A DNA stretch of 64,000 bases from NCBI GenBank assembly GCA_030063045.1, contig JAQSEB010000218.1, positions 1 through 64,000 of the forward strand, read 5' to 3'. Every line of letters begins with the position of its first letter. The first letter of the stretch is position 1. Positions 20,001-34,500 of this stretch are shown one piece after another. Made by a program: the position numbers and the translations under genes. This DNA comes from Pratylenchus scribneri. Taxonomy: Eukaryota; Nematoda; Chromadorea; Rhabditida; Pratylenchidae. A model generated the notes under the pieces. The model ran no database searches and was not told the origin of the DNA. It saw nothing but the letters and a program-made list of their open reading frames with translations.

Positions 20001-23000
20001 AATTTCAAATTTAAAGAAATTTACATTATTTAATTTTATTCATAAGCCTATAAAAAATTAGGTACGTTTTTAGGCTTCTCTGAATGAATAGAAAAATTTT
20101 GAGATGAAAATAAATATTTTAAAAATTTATTTGAAATTTTGCATTGTTGAAAAAATCGATGAAATTTCAATTTCAAATTTAAAGAAATTTACATTATTTA
20201 ATTTTGTTCATAAGCCTATAAAAAATTAGGTACGTTTTTAGGCTTCTATGATTTGAAAGAATAATTTAAGGATGAAAATAAATATTTTAAAAATTTATTA
20301 GAAATTTTGCATTGTTGAAAAAATCGATGAAATTTCAATTTCAAATTTAAAGAAATTTACATTATTTAATTTTATTCATAAGCCTATAAAAAATTAGGTA
20401 CGTTTTTTGGCTTCTATGATTTGAAAGAATAATTTAAGGATGAAAATAAATATTTTAAAAATTTATTAGAAATTTTGCATTGTTGAAAAAATCGATGAAA
20501 TTTCAATTTCAAATTTAAAGAAATTTACATTATTTAATTTTATTCATAAGCCTATAAAAAATTAGGTACGTTTTTTGGCTTCTATGATTTGAAAGAATAA
20601 TTTAAGGATGAAAATAAATATTTTAAAAATTTATTAGAAATTTTGCATTGTTGAAAAAATCGATGAAATTTCAATTTCAAATTTAAAGAAATTTACATTA
20701 TTTAATTTTGTTCATAAGCCTATAAAAAATTAGGTACGTTTTTTGGCTTCTATGATTTGAAAGAATAATTTAAGGATGAAAATAAATATTTTAAAAATTT
20801 ATTAGAAATTTTGCATTGTTGAAAAAATCGATGAAATTTCAATTTCAAATTTAAAGAAATTTACATTATTTAATTTTGTTCATAAGCCTATAAAAAATTA
20901 GGTACGTTTTTTGGCTTCTATGATTTGAAAGAATAATTTAAGGATGAAAATAAATATTTTAAAAATTTATTTGAAATTTTGCATTGTTGAAAAAATCGAT
21001 GAAATTTCAATTTCAAATTTAAAGAAATTTACATTATTTAATTTTGTTCATAAGCCTATAAAAAATTAGGTACGTTTTTTGGCTTCTATGATTAGAAAGA
21101 ATAATTTAAGGATGAAAATAAATATTTTAAAAATTTATTTGAAATTTTGCATTGTTGAAAAAATCGATGAAATTTCAATTTCAAATTTAAAGAAATTTAC
21201 ATTATTTAATTTTATTCATAAGCCTATAAAAAATTAGGTACGTTTTTTGGCTTCTATGATTTGAAAGAATAATTTAAGGATGAAAATAAATATTTTAAAA
21301 ATTTATTAGAAATTTTGCATTGTTGAAAAAATCGATGAAATTTCAATTTCAAATTTAAAGAAATTTACATTATTTAATTTTATTCATAAGCCTATAAAAA
21401 ATTAGGTACGTTTTTAGGCTTCTCTGAATGAATAGAAAAATTTTGAGATGAAAATAAATATTTTAAAAATTTATTAGAAATTTTGCATTGTTGAAAAAAT
21501 CGATGAAATTTCAATTTCAAATTTAAAGAAATTTACATTATTTAATTTTGTTCATAAGCCTATACTAAACTAGGTACGTTTTTAGGCTTCTCTGAATGAA
21601 TAGAAAAATTTTGAGATGAAAATAAATATTTTAAAAATTTATTTGAAATTTTGCATTGTTGAAAAAATCGATGAAATTTCAATTTCAAATTAAAAGAAAT
21701 TTACATTATTTAATTTTGTTCATAAGCCTATACTAAACTAGGTACGTTTTTAGGCTTCTCTGAATGAATAGAAAAATTTTGAGATGAAAATAAATATTTT
21801 AAAAATTTATTAGAAATTTTGCATTGTTGAAAAAATCGATGAAATTTCAATTTCAAATTTAAAGAAATTTACATTATTTAATTTTATTCATAAGCCTATA
21901 AAAAATTAGGTACGTTTTTAGGCTTCTATGATTTGAAAGAATAATTTAAGGATGAAAATAAATATTTTAAAAATTTATTAGAAATTTTGCATTGTTGAAA
22001 AAATCGATGAAATTTCAATTTCAAATTTAAAGAAATTTACATTATTTAATTTTGTTCATAAGCCTATACTAAACTAGGTACGTTTTTAGGCTTCTCTGAA
22101 TGAATAGAAAAATTTTGAGATGAAAATAAATATTTTAAAAATTTATTAGAAATTTTGCATTGTTGAAAAAATCGATGAAATTTCAATTTCAAATTAAAAG
22201 AAATTTACATTATTTAATTTTGTTCATAAGCCTATACTAAACTAGGTACGTTTTTAGGCTTCTCTGAATGAATAGAAAAATTTTGAGATGAAAATAAATA
22301 TTTTAAAAATTTATTAGAAATTTTGCATTGTTGAAAAAATCGATGAAATTTCAATTTCAAATTTAAAGAAATTTAAATTATTTAATTTTGTTCATAAGCC
22401 TATACAAAACTAGGTACGTTTTTAGGCTTCTCTGAATGAAGAGAAAAATTTTGAGATGAAAATAAATATTTTAAAAATTTATTAGAAATTTTGCATTGTT
22501 GAAAAAATCGATGAAATTTCAATTTCAAATTTAAAGAAATTTACATTATTTAATTTTGTTCATAAGCCTATACAAAACTAGGTACGTTTTTAGGCTTCTC
22601 TGAATGAATAGAAAAATTTTGAGATGAAAATAAATATTTTAAAAATTTATTAGAAATTTTGCATTGTTGAAAAAATCGATGAAATTTCAATTTCAAATTT
22701 AAAGAAATTTACATTATTTAATTTTATTCATAAGCCTATAAAAAATTAGGTACGTTTTTAGGCTTCTATGATTTGAAAGAATAATTTAAGGATGAAAATA
22801 AATATTTTAAAAATTTATTTGAAATTTTGCATTGTTGAAAAAATCGATGAAATTTCAATTTCAAATTTAAAGAAATTTACATTATTTAATTTTGTTCATA
22901 AGCCTATACTAAACTAGGTACGTTTTTAGGCTTCTATGATTTGAAAGAATAATTTAAGGATGAAAATAAATATTTTAAAAATTTATTTGAAATTTTGCAT

Positions 23001-26000
23001 TGTTGAAAAAATCGATGAAATTTCAATTTCAAATTTAAAGAAATTTACATTATTTAATTTTGTTCATAAGCCTATACTAAACTAGGTACGTTTTTAGGCT
23101 TCTATGATTTGAAAGAATAATTTAAGGATGAAAATAAATATTTTAAAAATTTATTTGAAATTTTACATTGTTGAAAAAATCGATGAAATTTCAATCTCAA
23201 ATTTAAAGAAATTTACATTATTTAATTTTATTCATAAGCCTATAAAAAATTAGGTACGTTTTTAGGCTTCTATGATTTGAAAGAATAATTTAAGGATGAA
23301 AATAAATATTTTAAAAATTTATTTGAAATTTTGCATTGTTGAAAAAATCGATGAAATTTCAATTTCAAATTTAAAGAAATTTACATTATTTAATTTTATT
23401 CATAAGCCTATAAAAAATTAGGTACGTTTTTAAGCTTCTATGATTTGAAAGAATAATTTAAGGATGAAAATAAATATTTTAAAAATTTATTTGAAATTTT
23501 GCATTGTTGAAAAAATCGATGAAATTTCAATTTCAAATTTAAAGAAATTTACATTATTTAATTTTATTCATTAGCCTATAAAAAATTAGGTACGTTTTTA
23601 GGCTTCTATGATTTGAAAGAATAATTTAAGGATGAAAATAAATATTTTAAAAATTTATTTGAAATTTTGCATTGTTGAAAAAATCGATGAAATTTCAATC
23701 TCAAATTTATAGAATTTTTTATTATTTAATTTTATTCATTAGCCTATAATAAATTAGGTACGTTTTTAGGCTTCTATGATTTGAAAGAATAATTTAAGGA
23801 TGAAAATAAATATTTTAAAAATTTATTTGAAATTTTGCATTGTTGAAAAAATCGATGAAATTTCAATTTCAAATTTAAAGAAATTTACATTATTTAATTT
23901 TATTCATTAGCCTATAAAAAATTAGGTACGTTTTTAGGCTTCTATGATTTGAAAGAATAATTTAAGGATGAAAATAAATATTTTAAAAATTTATTTGAAA
24001 TTTTGCATTGTTGAAAAAATCGATGAAATTTCAATCTCAAATTTATAGAATTTTTTATTATTTAATTTTATTCATTAGCCTATACTAAACTAGGTACGTT
24101 TTTAGGCTTCTATGATTTGAAAGAATAATTTAAGGATGAAAATAAATATTTTAAAAATTTATTTGAAATTTTGCATTGTTGAAAAAATCGATGAAATTTC
24201 AATCTCAAATTTATAGAATTTTTTATTATTTAATTTTATTCATTAGCCTATAAAAAATTAGGTACGTTTTTAGGCTTCTATGATTTGAAAGAATAATTTA
24301 AGGATGAAAATAAATATTTTAAAAATTTATTTGAAATTTTGCATTGTTGAAAAAATCGATGAAATTTCAATCTCAAATTTATAGAATTTTTTATTATTTA
24401 ATTTTATTCATTAGCCTATAAAAAATTAGGTACGTTTTTAGGCTTCTATGATTTGAAAGAATAATTTAAGGATGAAAATAAATATTTTAAAAATTTATTT
24501 GAAATTTTGCATTGTTGAAAAAATCGATGAAATTTCAATCTCAAATTTATAGAATTTTTTATTATTTAATTTTATTCATTAGCCTATAATAAATTAGGTA
24601 CGTTTTTAGGCTTCTATGATTTGAAAGAATAATTTAAGGATGAAAATAAATATTTTAAAAATTTATTTGAAATTTTGCATTGTTGAAAAAATCGATGAAA
24701 TTTCAATTTCAAATTTAAAGAAATTTACATTATTTAATTTTATTCATAAGCCTATAAAAAATTAGGTACGTTTTTAAGCTTCTATGATTTCAAAGAATAA
24801 TTTAAGGATGAAAATAAATATTTTAAAAATTTATTTGAAATTTTGCATTGTTGAAAAAATCGATGAAATTTCAATTTCAAATTTAAAGAAATTTACATTA
24901 TTTAATTTTATTCATTAGCCTATAAAAAATTAGGTACGTTTTTAGGCTTCTATGATTTGAAAGAATAATTTAAGGATGAAAATAAATATTTTAAAAATTT
25001 ATTTGAAATTTTGCATTGTTGAAAAAATCGATGAAATTTCAATTTCAAATTTAAAGAAATTTACATTATTTAATTTTGTTCATAAGCCTATACTAAACTA
25101 GGTACGTTTTTAGGCTTCTATGATTTGAAAGAATAATTTAAGGATGAAAATAAATATTTTAAAAATTTATTAGAAATTTTGCATTGTTGAAAAAATCGAT
25201 GAAATTTCAATTTCAAATTTAAAGAAATTTAAATTATTTAATTTTGTTCATAAGCCTATACTAAACTAGGTACGTTTTTAGGCTTCTCTGAATGAATAGA
25301 AAAATTTTGAGATGAAAATAAATATTTTAAAAATTTATTTGAAATTTTGCATTGTTGAAAAAATCGATGAAATTTCAATTTCAAATTTAAAGAAATTTAA
25401 ATTATTTAATTTTGTTCATAAGCCTATACTAAACTAGGTACGTTTTTAGGCTTCTATGATTTGAAAGAATAATTTAAGGATGAAAATAAATATTTTAAAA
25501 ATTTATTTGAAATTTTGCATTGTTGAAAAAATCGATGAAATTTCAATTTCAAATTTAAAGAAATTTACATTATTTAATTTTGTTCATAAGCCTATACTAA
25601 ACTAGGTACGTTTTTAGGCTTCTATGATTTGAAAGAATAATTTAAGGATGAAAATAAATATTTTAAAAATTTATTAGAAATTTTGCATTGTTGAAAAAAT
25701 CGATGAAATTTCAATTTCAAATTTAAAGAAATTTAAATTATTTAATTTTGTTCATAAGCCTATATTAAACTAGGTACGTTTTTAGGCTTCTCTGAATGAA
25801 TAGAAAAATTTTGAGATGAAAATAAATATTTTAAAAATTTATTTGAAATTTTGCATTGTTGAAAAAATCGATGAAATTTCAATTTCAAATTTAAAGAAAT
25901 TTAAATTATTTAATTTTGTTCATAAGCCTATATTAAACTAGGTACGTTTTTAGGCTTCTCTGAATGAATAGAAAAATTTTGAGATGAAAATAAATATTTT

Positions 26001-26040
26001 AAAAATTTATTTGAAATTTTGCATTGTTGAAAAAATCGAT

Positions 26041-28560
26041 GAAATTTCAATCTCAAATTTATAGAATTTTTTATTATTTAATTTTATTCATTAGCCTATA
26101 ATAAATTAGGTACGTTTTTAGGCTTCTATGATTTGAAAGAATAATTTAAGGATGAAAATAAATATTTTAAAAATTTATTTGAAATTTTGCATTGTTGAAA
26201 AAATCGATGAAATTTCAATCTCAAATTTATAGAATTTTTTATTATTTAATTTTATTCATTAGCCTATAATAAATTAGGTACGTTTTTAGGCTTCTATGAT
26301 TTGAAAGAATAATTTAAGGATGAAAATAAATATTTTAAAAATTTATTTGAAATTTTGCATTGTTGAAAAAATCGATGAAATTTCAATTTCAAATTTAAAG
26401 AAATTTACATTATTTAATTTTATTCATAAGCCTATAAAAAATTAGGTACGTTTTTAAGCTTCTATGATTTCAAAGAATAATTTAAGGATGAAAATAAATA
26501 TTTTAAAAATTTATTTGAAATTTTGCATTGTTGAAAAAATCGATGAAATTTCAATTTCAAATTTAAAGAAATTTACATTATTTAATTTTATTCATTAGCC
26601 TATAAAAAATTAGGTACGTTTTTAGGCTTCTATGATTTGAAAGAATAATTTAAGGATGAAAATAAATATTTTAAAAATTTATTTGAAATTTTGCATTGTT
26701 GAAAAAATCGATGAAATTTCAATTTCAAATTTAAAGAAATTTAAATTATTTAATTTTGTTCATAAGCCTATAATAAATTAGGTACGTTTTTAGGCTTCTA
26801 TGATTTGAAAGAATAATTTAAGGATGAAAATAAATATTTTAAAAATTTATTTGAAATTTTGCATTGTTGAAAAAATCGATGAAATTTCAATCTCAAATTT
26901 ATAGAATTTTTTATTATTTAATTTTATTCATTAGCCTATAATAAATTAGGTACGTTTTTAGGCTTCTATGATTTGAAAGAATAATTTAAGGATGAAAATA
27001 AATATTTTAAAAATTTATTTGAAATTTTGCATTGTTGAAAAAATCGATGAAATTTCAATCTCAAATTTATAGAATTTTTTATTATTTAATTTTATTCATT
27101 AGCCTATAATAAATTAGGTACGTTTTTAGGCTTCTATGATTTGAAAGAATAATTTAAGGATGAAAATAAATATTTTAAAAATTTATTTGAAATTTTGCAT
27201 TGTTGAAAAAATCGATGAAATTTCAATTTCAAATTTAAAGAAATTTACATTATTTAATTTTATTCATAAGCCTATAAAAAATTAGGTACGTTTTTAAGCT
27301 TCTATGATTTCAAAGAATAATTTAAGGATGAAAATAAATATTTTAAAAATTTATTTGAAATTTTGCATTGTTGAAAAAATCGATGAAATTTCAATTTCAA
27401 ATTTAAAGAAATTTACATTATTTAATTTTATTCATTAGCCTATAAAAAATTAGGTATGTTTTTAGGCTTCTATGATTTGAAAGAATAATTTAAGGATGAA
27501 AATAAATATTTTAAAAATTTATTTGAAATTTTGCATTGTTGAAAAAATCGATGAAATTTCAATCTCAAATTTATAGAATTTTTTATTATTTAATTTTATT
27601 CATTAGCCTATAATAAATTAGGTACGTTTTTAGGCTTCTATGATTTGAAAGAATAATTTAAGGATGAAAATAAATATTTTAAAAATTTATTTGAAATTTT
27701 GCATTGTTGAAAAAATCGATGAAATTTCAATCTCAAATTTATAGAATTTTTTATTATTTAATTTTATTCATTAGCCTATAATAAATTAGGTACGTTTTTA
27801 GGCTTCTATGATTTGAAAGAATAATTTAAGGATGAAAATAAATATTTTAAAAATTTATTTGAAATTTTGCATTGTTGAAAAAATCGATGAAATTTCAATC
27901 TCAAATTTATAGAATTTTTTATTATTTAATTTTATTCATTAGCCTATAAAAAATTAGGTACGTTTTTAGGCTTCTATGATTTGAAAGAATAATTTAAGGA
28001 TGAAAATAAATATTTTAAAAATTTATTTGAAATTTTGCATTGTTGAAAAAATCGATGAAATTTCAATTTCAAATTTAAAGAAATTTACATTATTTAATTT
28101 TATTCATAAGCCTATAAAAAATTAGGTACGTTTTTAAGCTTCTATGATTTCAAAGAATAATTTAAGGATGAAAATAAATATTTTAAAAATTTATTTGAAA
28201 TTTTGCATTGTTGAAAAAATCGATGAAATTTCAATTTCAAATTTAAAGAAATTTACATTATTTAATTTTATTCATTAGCCTATAAAAAATTAGGTACGTT
28301 TTTAGGCTTCTATGATTTGAAAGAATAATTTAAGGATGAAAATAAATATTTTAAAAATTTATTTGAAATTTTGCATTGTTGAAAAAATCGATGAAATTTC
28401 AATCTCAAATTTATAGAATTTTTTATTATTTAATTTTATTCATTAGCCTATAATAAATTAGGTACGTTTTTAGGCTTCTATGATTTGAAAGAATAATTTA
28501 AGGATGAAAATAAATATTTTAAAAATTTATTTGAAATTTTGCATTGTTGAAAAAATCGAT
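26041..28560. repeat. Higher-order unit of five monomers (840 bp), three copies
   Basis: The ATTTCAAAG variant recurs at 26469, 27309 and 28149 (840 bp apart). The TCTCAAATTTATAG class keeps the same positions around it. Beyond 28560 the spacing changes to 672 bp, so the unit is local. Confidence 0.8.
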
Positions 28561-31500
28561 GAAATTTCAATCTCAAATTTATAGAATTTTTTATTATTTA
28601 ATTTTATTCATTAGCCTATAATAAATTAGGTACGTTTTTAGGCTTCTATGATTTGAAAGAATAATTTAAGGATGAAAATAAATATTTTAAAAATTTATTT
28701 GAAATTTTGCATTGTTGAAAAAATCGATGAAATTTCAATTTCAAATTTAAAGAAATTTACATTATTTAATTTTATTCATAAGCCTATAAAAAATTAGGTA
28801 CGTTTTTAAGCTTCTATGATTTCAAAGAATAATTTAAGGATGAAAATAAATATTTTAAAAATTTATTTGAAATTTTGCATTGTTGAAAAAATCGATGAAA
28901 TTTCAATTTCAAATTTAAAGAAATTTACATTATTTAATTTTATTCATTAGCCTATAAAAAATTAGGTACGTTTTTAGGCTTCTATGATTTGAAAGAATAA
29001 TTTAAGGATGAAAATAAATATTTTAAAAATTTATTTGAAATTTTGCATTGTTGAAAAAATCGATGAAATTTCAATTTCAAATTTAAAGAAATTTACATTA
29101 TTTAATTTTATTCATAAGCCTATAAAAAATTAGGTACGTTTTTAAGCTTCTATGATTTCAAAGAATAATTTAAGGATGAAAATAAATATTTTAAAAATTT
29201 ATTTGAAATTTTGCATTGTTGAAAAAATCGATGAAATTTCAATTTCAAATTTAAAGAAATTTACATTATTTAATTTTATTCATAAGCCTATAAAAAATTA
29301 GGTACGTTTTTAAGCTTCTATGATTTCAAAGAATAATTTAAGGATGAAAATAAATATTTTAAAAATTTATTTGAAATTTTGCATTGTTGAAAAAATCGAT
29401 GAAATTTCAATTTCAAATTTAAAGAAATTTACATTATTTAATTTTATTCATAAGCCTATAAAAAATTAGGTACGTTTTTAGGCTTCTATGATTTGAAAGA
29501 ATAATTTAAGGATGAAAATAAATATTTTAAAAATTTATTTGAAATTTTGCATTGTTGAAAAAATCGATGAAATTTCAATTTCAAATTTAAAGAAATTTAC
29601 ATTATTTAATTTTATTCATAAGCCTATAAAAAATTAGGTACGTTTTTAAGCTTCTATGATTTCAAAGAATAATTTAAGGATGAAAATAAATATTATAAAA
29701 ATTTATTTGAAATTTTGCATTGTTGAAAAAATCGATGAAATTTCAATCTCAAATTTATAGAATTTTTTATTATTTAATTTTATTCATTAGCCTATAAAAA
29801 ATTAGGTACGTTTTTAGGCTTCTATGATTTGAAAGAATAATTTAAGGATGAAAATAAATATTTTAAAAATTTATTTGAAATTTTGCATTGTTGAAAAAAT
29901 CGATGAAATTTCAATTTCAAATTTAAAGAAATTTACATTATTTAATTTTATTCATAAGCCTATAAAAAATTAGGTACGTTTTTAAGCTTCTATGATTTGA
30001 AAGAATAATTTAAGGATGAAAATAAATATTTTAAAAATTTATTTGAAATTTTGCATTGTTGAAAAAATCGATGAAATTTCAATTTCAAATTTAAAGAAAT
30101 TTAAATTATTTAATTTTGTTCATAAGCCTATATTAAACTAGGTACGTTTTTAGGCTTCTCTGAATGAATAGAAAAATTTTGAGATGAAAATAAATATTTT
30201 AAAAATTTATTTGAAATTTTGCATTGTTGAAAAAATCGATGAAATTTCAATCTCAAATTTATAGAATTTTTTATTATTTAATTTTATTCATTAGCCTATA
30301 ATAAATTAGGTACGTTTTTAGGCTTCTATGATTTGAAAGAATAATTTAAGGATGAAAATAAATATTTTAAAAATTTATTTGAAATTTTGCATTGTTGAAA
30401 AAATCGATGAAATTTCAATCTCAAATTTATAGAATTTTTTATTATTTAATTTTATTCATTAGCCTATAATAAATTAGGTACGTTTTTAGGCTTCTATGAT
30501 TTGAAAGAATAATTTAAGGATGAAAATAAATATTTTAAAAATTTATTTGAAATTTTGCATTGTTGAAAAAATCGATGAAATTTCAATCTCAAATTTATAG
30601 AATTTTTTATTATTTAATTTTATTCATTAGCCTATAATAAATTAGGTACGTTTTTAGGCTTCTATGATTTGAAAGAATAATTTAAGGATGAAAATAAATA
30701 TTTTAAAAATTTATTTGAAATTTTGCATTGTTGAAAAAATCGATGAAATTTCAATCTCAAATTTATAGAATTTTTTATTATTTAATTTTATTCATTAGCC
30801 TATAATAAATTAGGTACGTTTTTAGGCTTCTATGATTTGAAAGAATAATTTAAGGATGAAAATAAATATTTTAAAAATTTATTTGAAATTTTGCATTGTT
30901 GAAAAAATCGATGAAATTTCAATCTCAAATTTATAGAATTTTTTATTATTTAATTTTATTCATTAGCCTATAATAAATTAGGTACGTTTTTAGGCTTCTA
31001 TGATTTGAAAGAATAATTTAAGGATGAAAATAAATATTTTAAAAATTTATTTGAAATTTTGCATTGTTGAAAAAATCGATGAAATTTCAATTTCAAATTT
31101 AAAGAAATTTACATTATTTAATTTTATTCATAAGCCTATAAAAAATTAGGTACGTTTTTAAGCTTCTATGATTTCAAAGAATAATTTAAGGATGAAAATA
31201 AATATTTTAAAAATTTATTTGAAATTTTGCATTGTTGAAAAAATCGATGAAATTTCAATTTCAAATTTAAAGAAATTTACATTATTTAATTTTATTCATA
31301 AGCCTATAAAAAATTAGGTACGTTTTTAAGCTTCTATGATTTCAAAGAATAATTTAAGGATGAAAATAAATATTTTAAAAATTTATTTGAAATTTTGCAT
31401 TGTTGAAAAAATCGATGAAATTTCAATCTCAAATTTATAGAATTTTTTATTATTTAATTTTATTCATTAGCCTATAATAAATTAGGTACGTTTTTAGGCT

Positions 31501-34500
31501 TCTATGATTTGAAAGAATAATTTAAGGATGAAAATAAATATTTTAAAAATTTATTTGAAATTTTGCATTGTTGAAAAAATCGATGAAATTTCAATTTCAA
31601 ATTTAAAGAAATTTACATTATTTAATTTTATTCATTAGCCTATAATAAATTAGGTACGTTTTTAGGCTTCTATGATTTGAAAGAATAATTTAAGGATGAA
31701 AATAAATATTTTAAAAATTTATTTGAAATTTTGCATTGTTGAAAAAATCGATGAAATTTCAATTTCAAATTTAAAGAAATTTACATTATTTAATTTTATT
31801 CATAAGCCTATAAAAAATTAGGTACGTTTTTAAGCTTCTATGATTTCAAAGAATAATTTAAGGATGAAAATAAATATTTTAAAAATTTATTTGAAATTTT
31901 GCATTGTTGAAAAAATCGATGAAATTTCAATCTCAAATTTATAGAATTTTTTATTATTTAATTTTATTCATTAGCCTATAATAAATTAGGTACGTTTTTA
32001 GGCTTCTATGATTTGAAAGAATAATTTAAGGATGAAAATAAATATTTTAAAAATTTATTTGAAATTTTGCATTGTTGAAAAAATCGATGAAATTTCAATC
32101 TCAAATTTATAGAATTTTTTATTATTTAATTTTATTCATTAGCCTATAATAAATTAGGTACGTTTTTAGGCTTCTATGATTTGAAAGAATAATTTAAGGA
32201 TGAAAATAAATATTTTAAAAATTTATTTGAAATTTTGCATTGTTGAAAAAATCGATGAAATTTCAATTTCAAATTTAAAGAAATTTACATTATTTAATTT
32301 TATTCATAAGCCTATAAAAAATTAGGTACGTTTTTAAGCTTCTATGATTTCAAAGAATAATTTAAGGATGAAAATAAATATTTTAAAAATTTATTTGAAA
32401 TTTTGCATTGTTGAAAAAATCGATGAAATTTCAATCTCAAATTTATAGAATTTTTTATTATTTAATTTTATTCATTAGCCTATAATAAATTAGGTACGTT
32501 TTTAGGCTTCTATGATTTGAAAGAATAATTTAAGGATGAAAATAAATATTTTAAAAATTTATTTGAAATTTTGCATTGTTGAAAAAATCGATGAAATTTC
32601 AATCTCAAATTTATAGAATTTTTTATTATTTAATTTTATTCATTAGCCTATAATAAATTAGGTACGTTTTTAAGCTTCTATGATTTCAAAGAATAATTTA
32701 AGGATGAAAATAAATATTTTAAAAATTTATTTGAAATTTTGCATTGTTGAAAAAATCGATGAAATTTCAATTTCAAATTTAAAGAAATTTACATTATTTA
32801 ATTTTATTCATAAGCCTATAAAAAATTAGGTACGTTTTTAAGCTTCTATGATTTCAAAGAATAATTTAAGGATGAAAATAAATATTTTAAAAATTTATTT
32901 GAAATTTTGCATTGTTGAAAAAATCGATGAAATTTCAATTTCAAATTTAAAGAAATTTACATTATTTAATTTTATTCATAAGCCTATAAAAAATTAGGTA
33001 CGTTTTTAAGCTTCTATGATTTCAAAGAATAATTTAAGGATGAAAATAAATATTTTAAAAATTTATTTGAAATTTTGCATTGTTGAAAAAATCGATGAAA
33101 TTTCAATCTCAAATTTATAGAATTTTTTATTATTTAATTTTATTCATTAGCCTATAATAAATTAGGTACGTTTTTAGGCTTCTATGATTTGAAAGAATAA
33201 TTTAAGGATGAAAATAAATATTTTAAAAATTTATTTGAAATTTTGCATTGTTGAAAAAATCGATGAAATTTCAATTTCAAATTTAAAGAAATTTACATTA
33301 TTTAATTTTATTCATTAGCCTATAATAAATTAGGTACGTTTTTAGGCTTCTATGATTTGAAAGAATAATTTAAGGATGAAAATAAATATTTTAAAAATTT
33401 ATTTGAAATTTTGCATTGTTGAAAAAATCGATGAAATTTCAATTTCAAATTTAAAGAAATTTACATTATTTAATTTTATTCATAAGCCTATAAAAAATTA
33501 GGTACGTTTTTAAGCTTCTATGATTTCAAAGAATAATTTAAGGATGAAAATAAATATTTTAAAAATTTATTTGAAATTTTGCATTGTTGAAAAAATCGAT
33601 GAAATTTCAATTTCAAATTTAAAGAAATTTACATTATTTAATTTTATTCATAAGCCTATAAAAAATTAGGTACGTTTTTAAGCTTCTATGATTTCAAAGA
33701 ATAATTTAAGGATGAAAATAAATATTTTAAAAATTTATTTGAAATTTTGCATTGTTGAAAAAATCGATGAAATTTCAATTTCAAATTTAAAGAAATTTAC
33801 ATTATTTAATTTTATTCATAAGCCTATAAAAAATTAGGTACGTTTTTAAGCTTCTATGATTTCAAAGAATAATTTAAGGATGAAAATAAATATTTTAAAA
33901 ATTTATTTGAAATTTTGCATTGTTGAAAAAATCGATGAAATTTCAATCTCAAATTTATAGAATTTTTTATTATTTAATTTTATTCATTAGCCTATAATAA
34001 ATTAGGTACGTTTTTAGGCTTCTATGATTTGAAAGAATAATTTAAGGATGAAAATAAATATTTTAAAAATTTATTTGAAATTTTGCATTGTTGAAAAAAT
34101 CGATGAAATTTCAATTTCAAATTTAAAGAAATTTACATTATTTAATTTTATTCATTAGCCTATAATAAATTAGGTACGTTTTTAGGCTTCTATGATTTGA
34201 AAGAATAATTTAAGGATGAAAATAAATATTTTAAAAATTTATTTGAAATTTTGCATTGTTGAAAAAATCGATGAAATTTCAATTTCAAATTTAAAGAAAT
34301 TTACATTATTTAATTTTATTCATAAGCCTATAAAAAATTAGGTACGTTTTTAAGCTTCTATGATTTCAAAGAATAATTTAAGGATGAAAATAAATATTTT
34401 AAAAATTTATTTGAAATTTTGCATTGTTGAAAAAATCGATGAAATTTCAATCTCAAATTTATAGAATTTTTTATTATTTAATTTTATTCATTAGCCTATA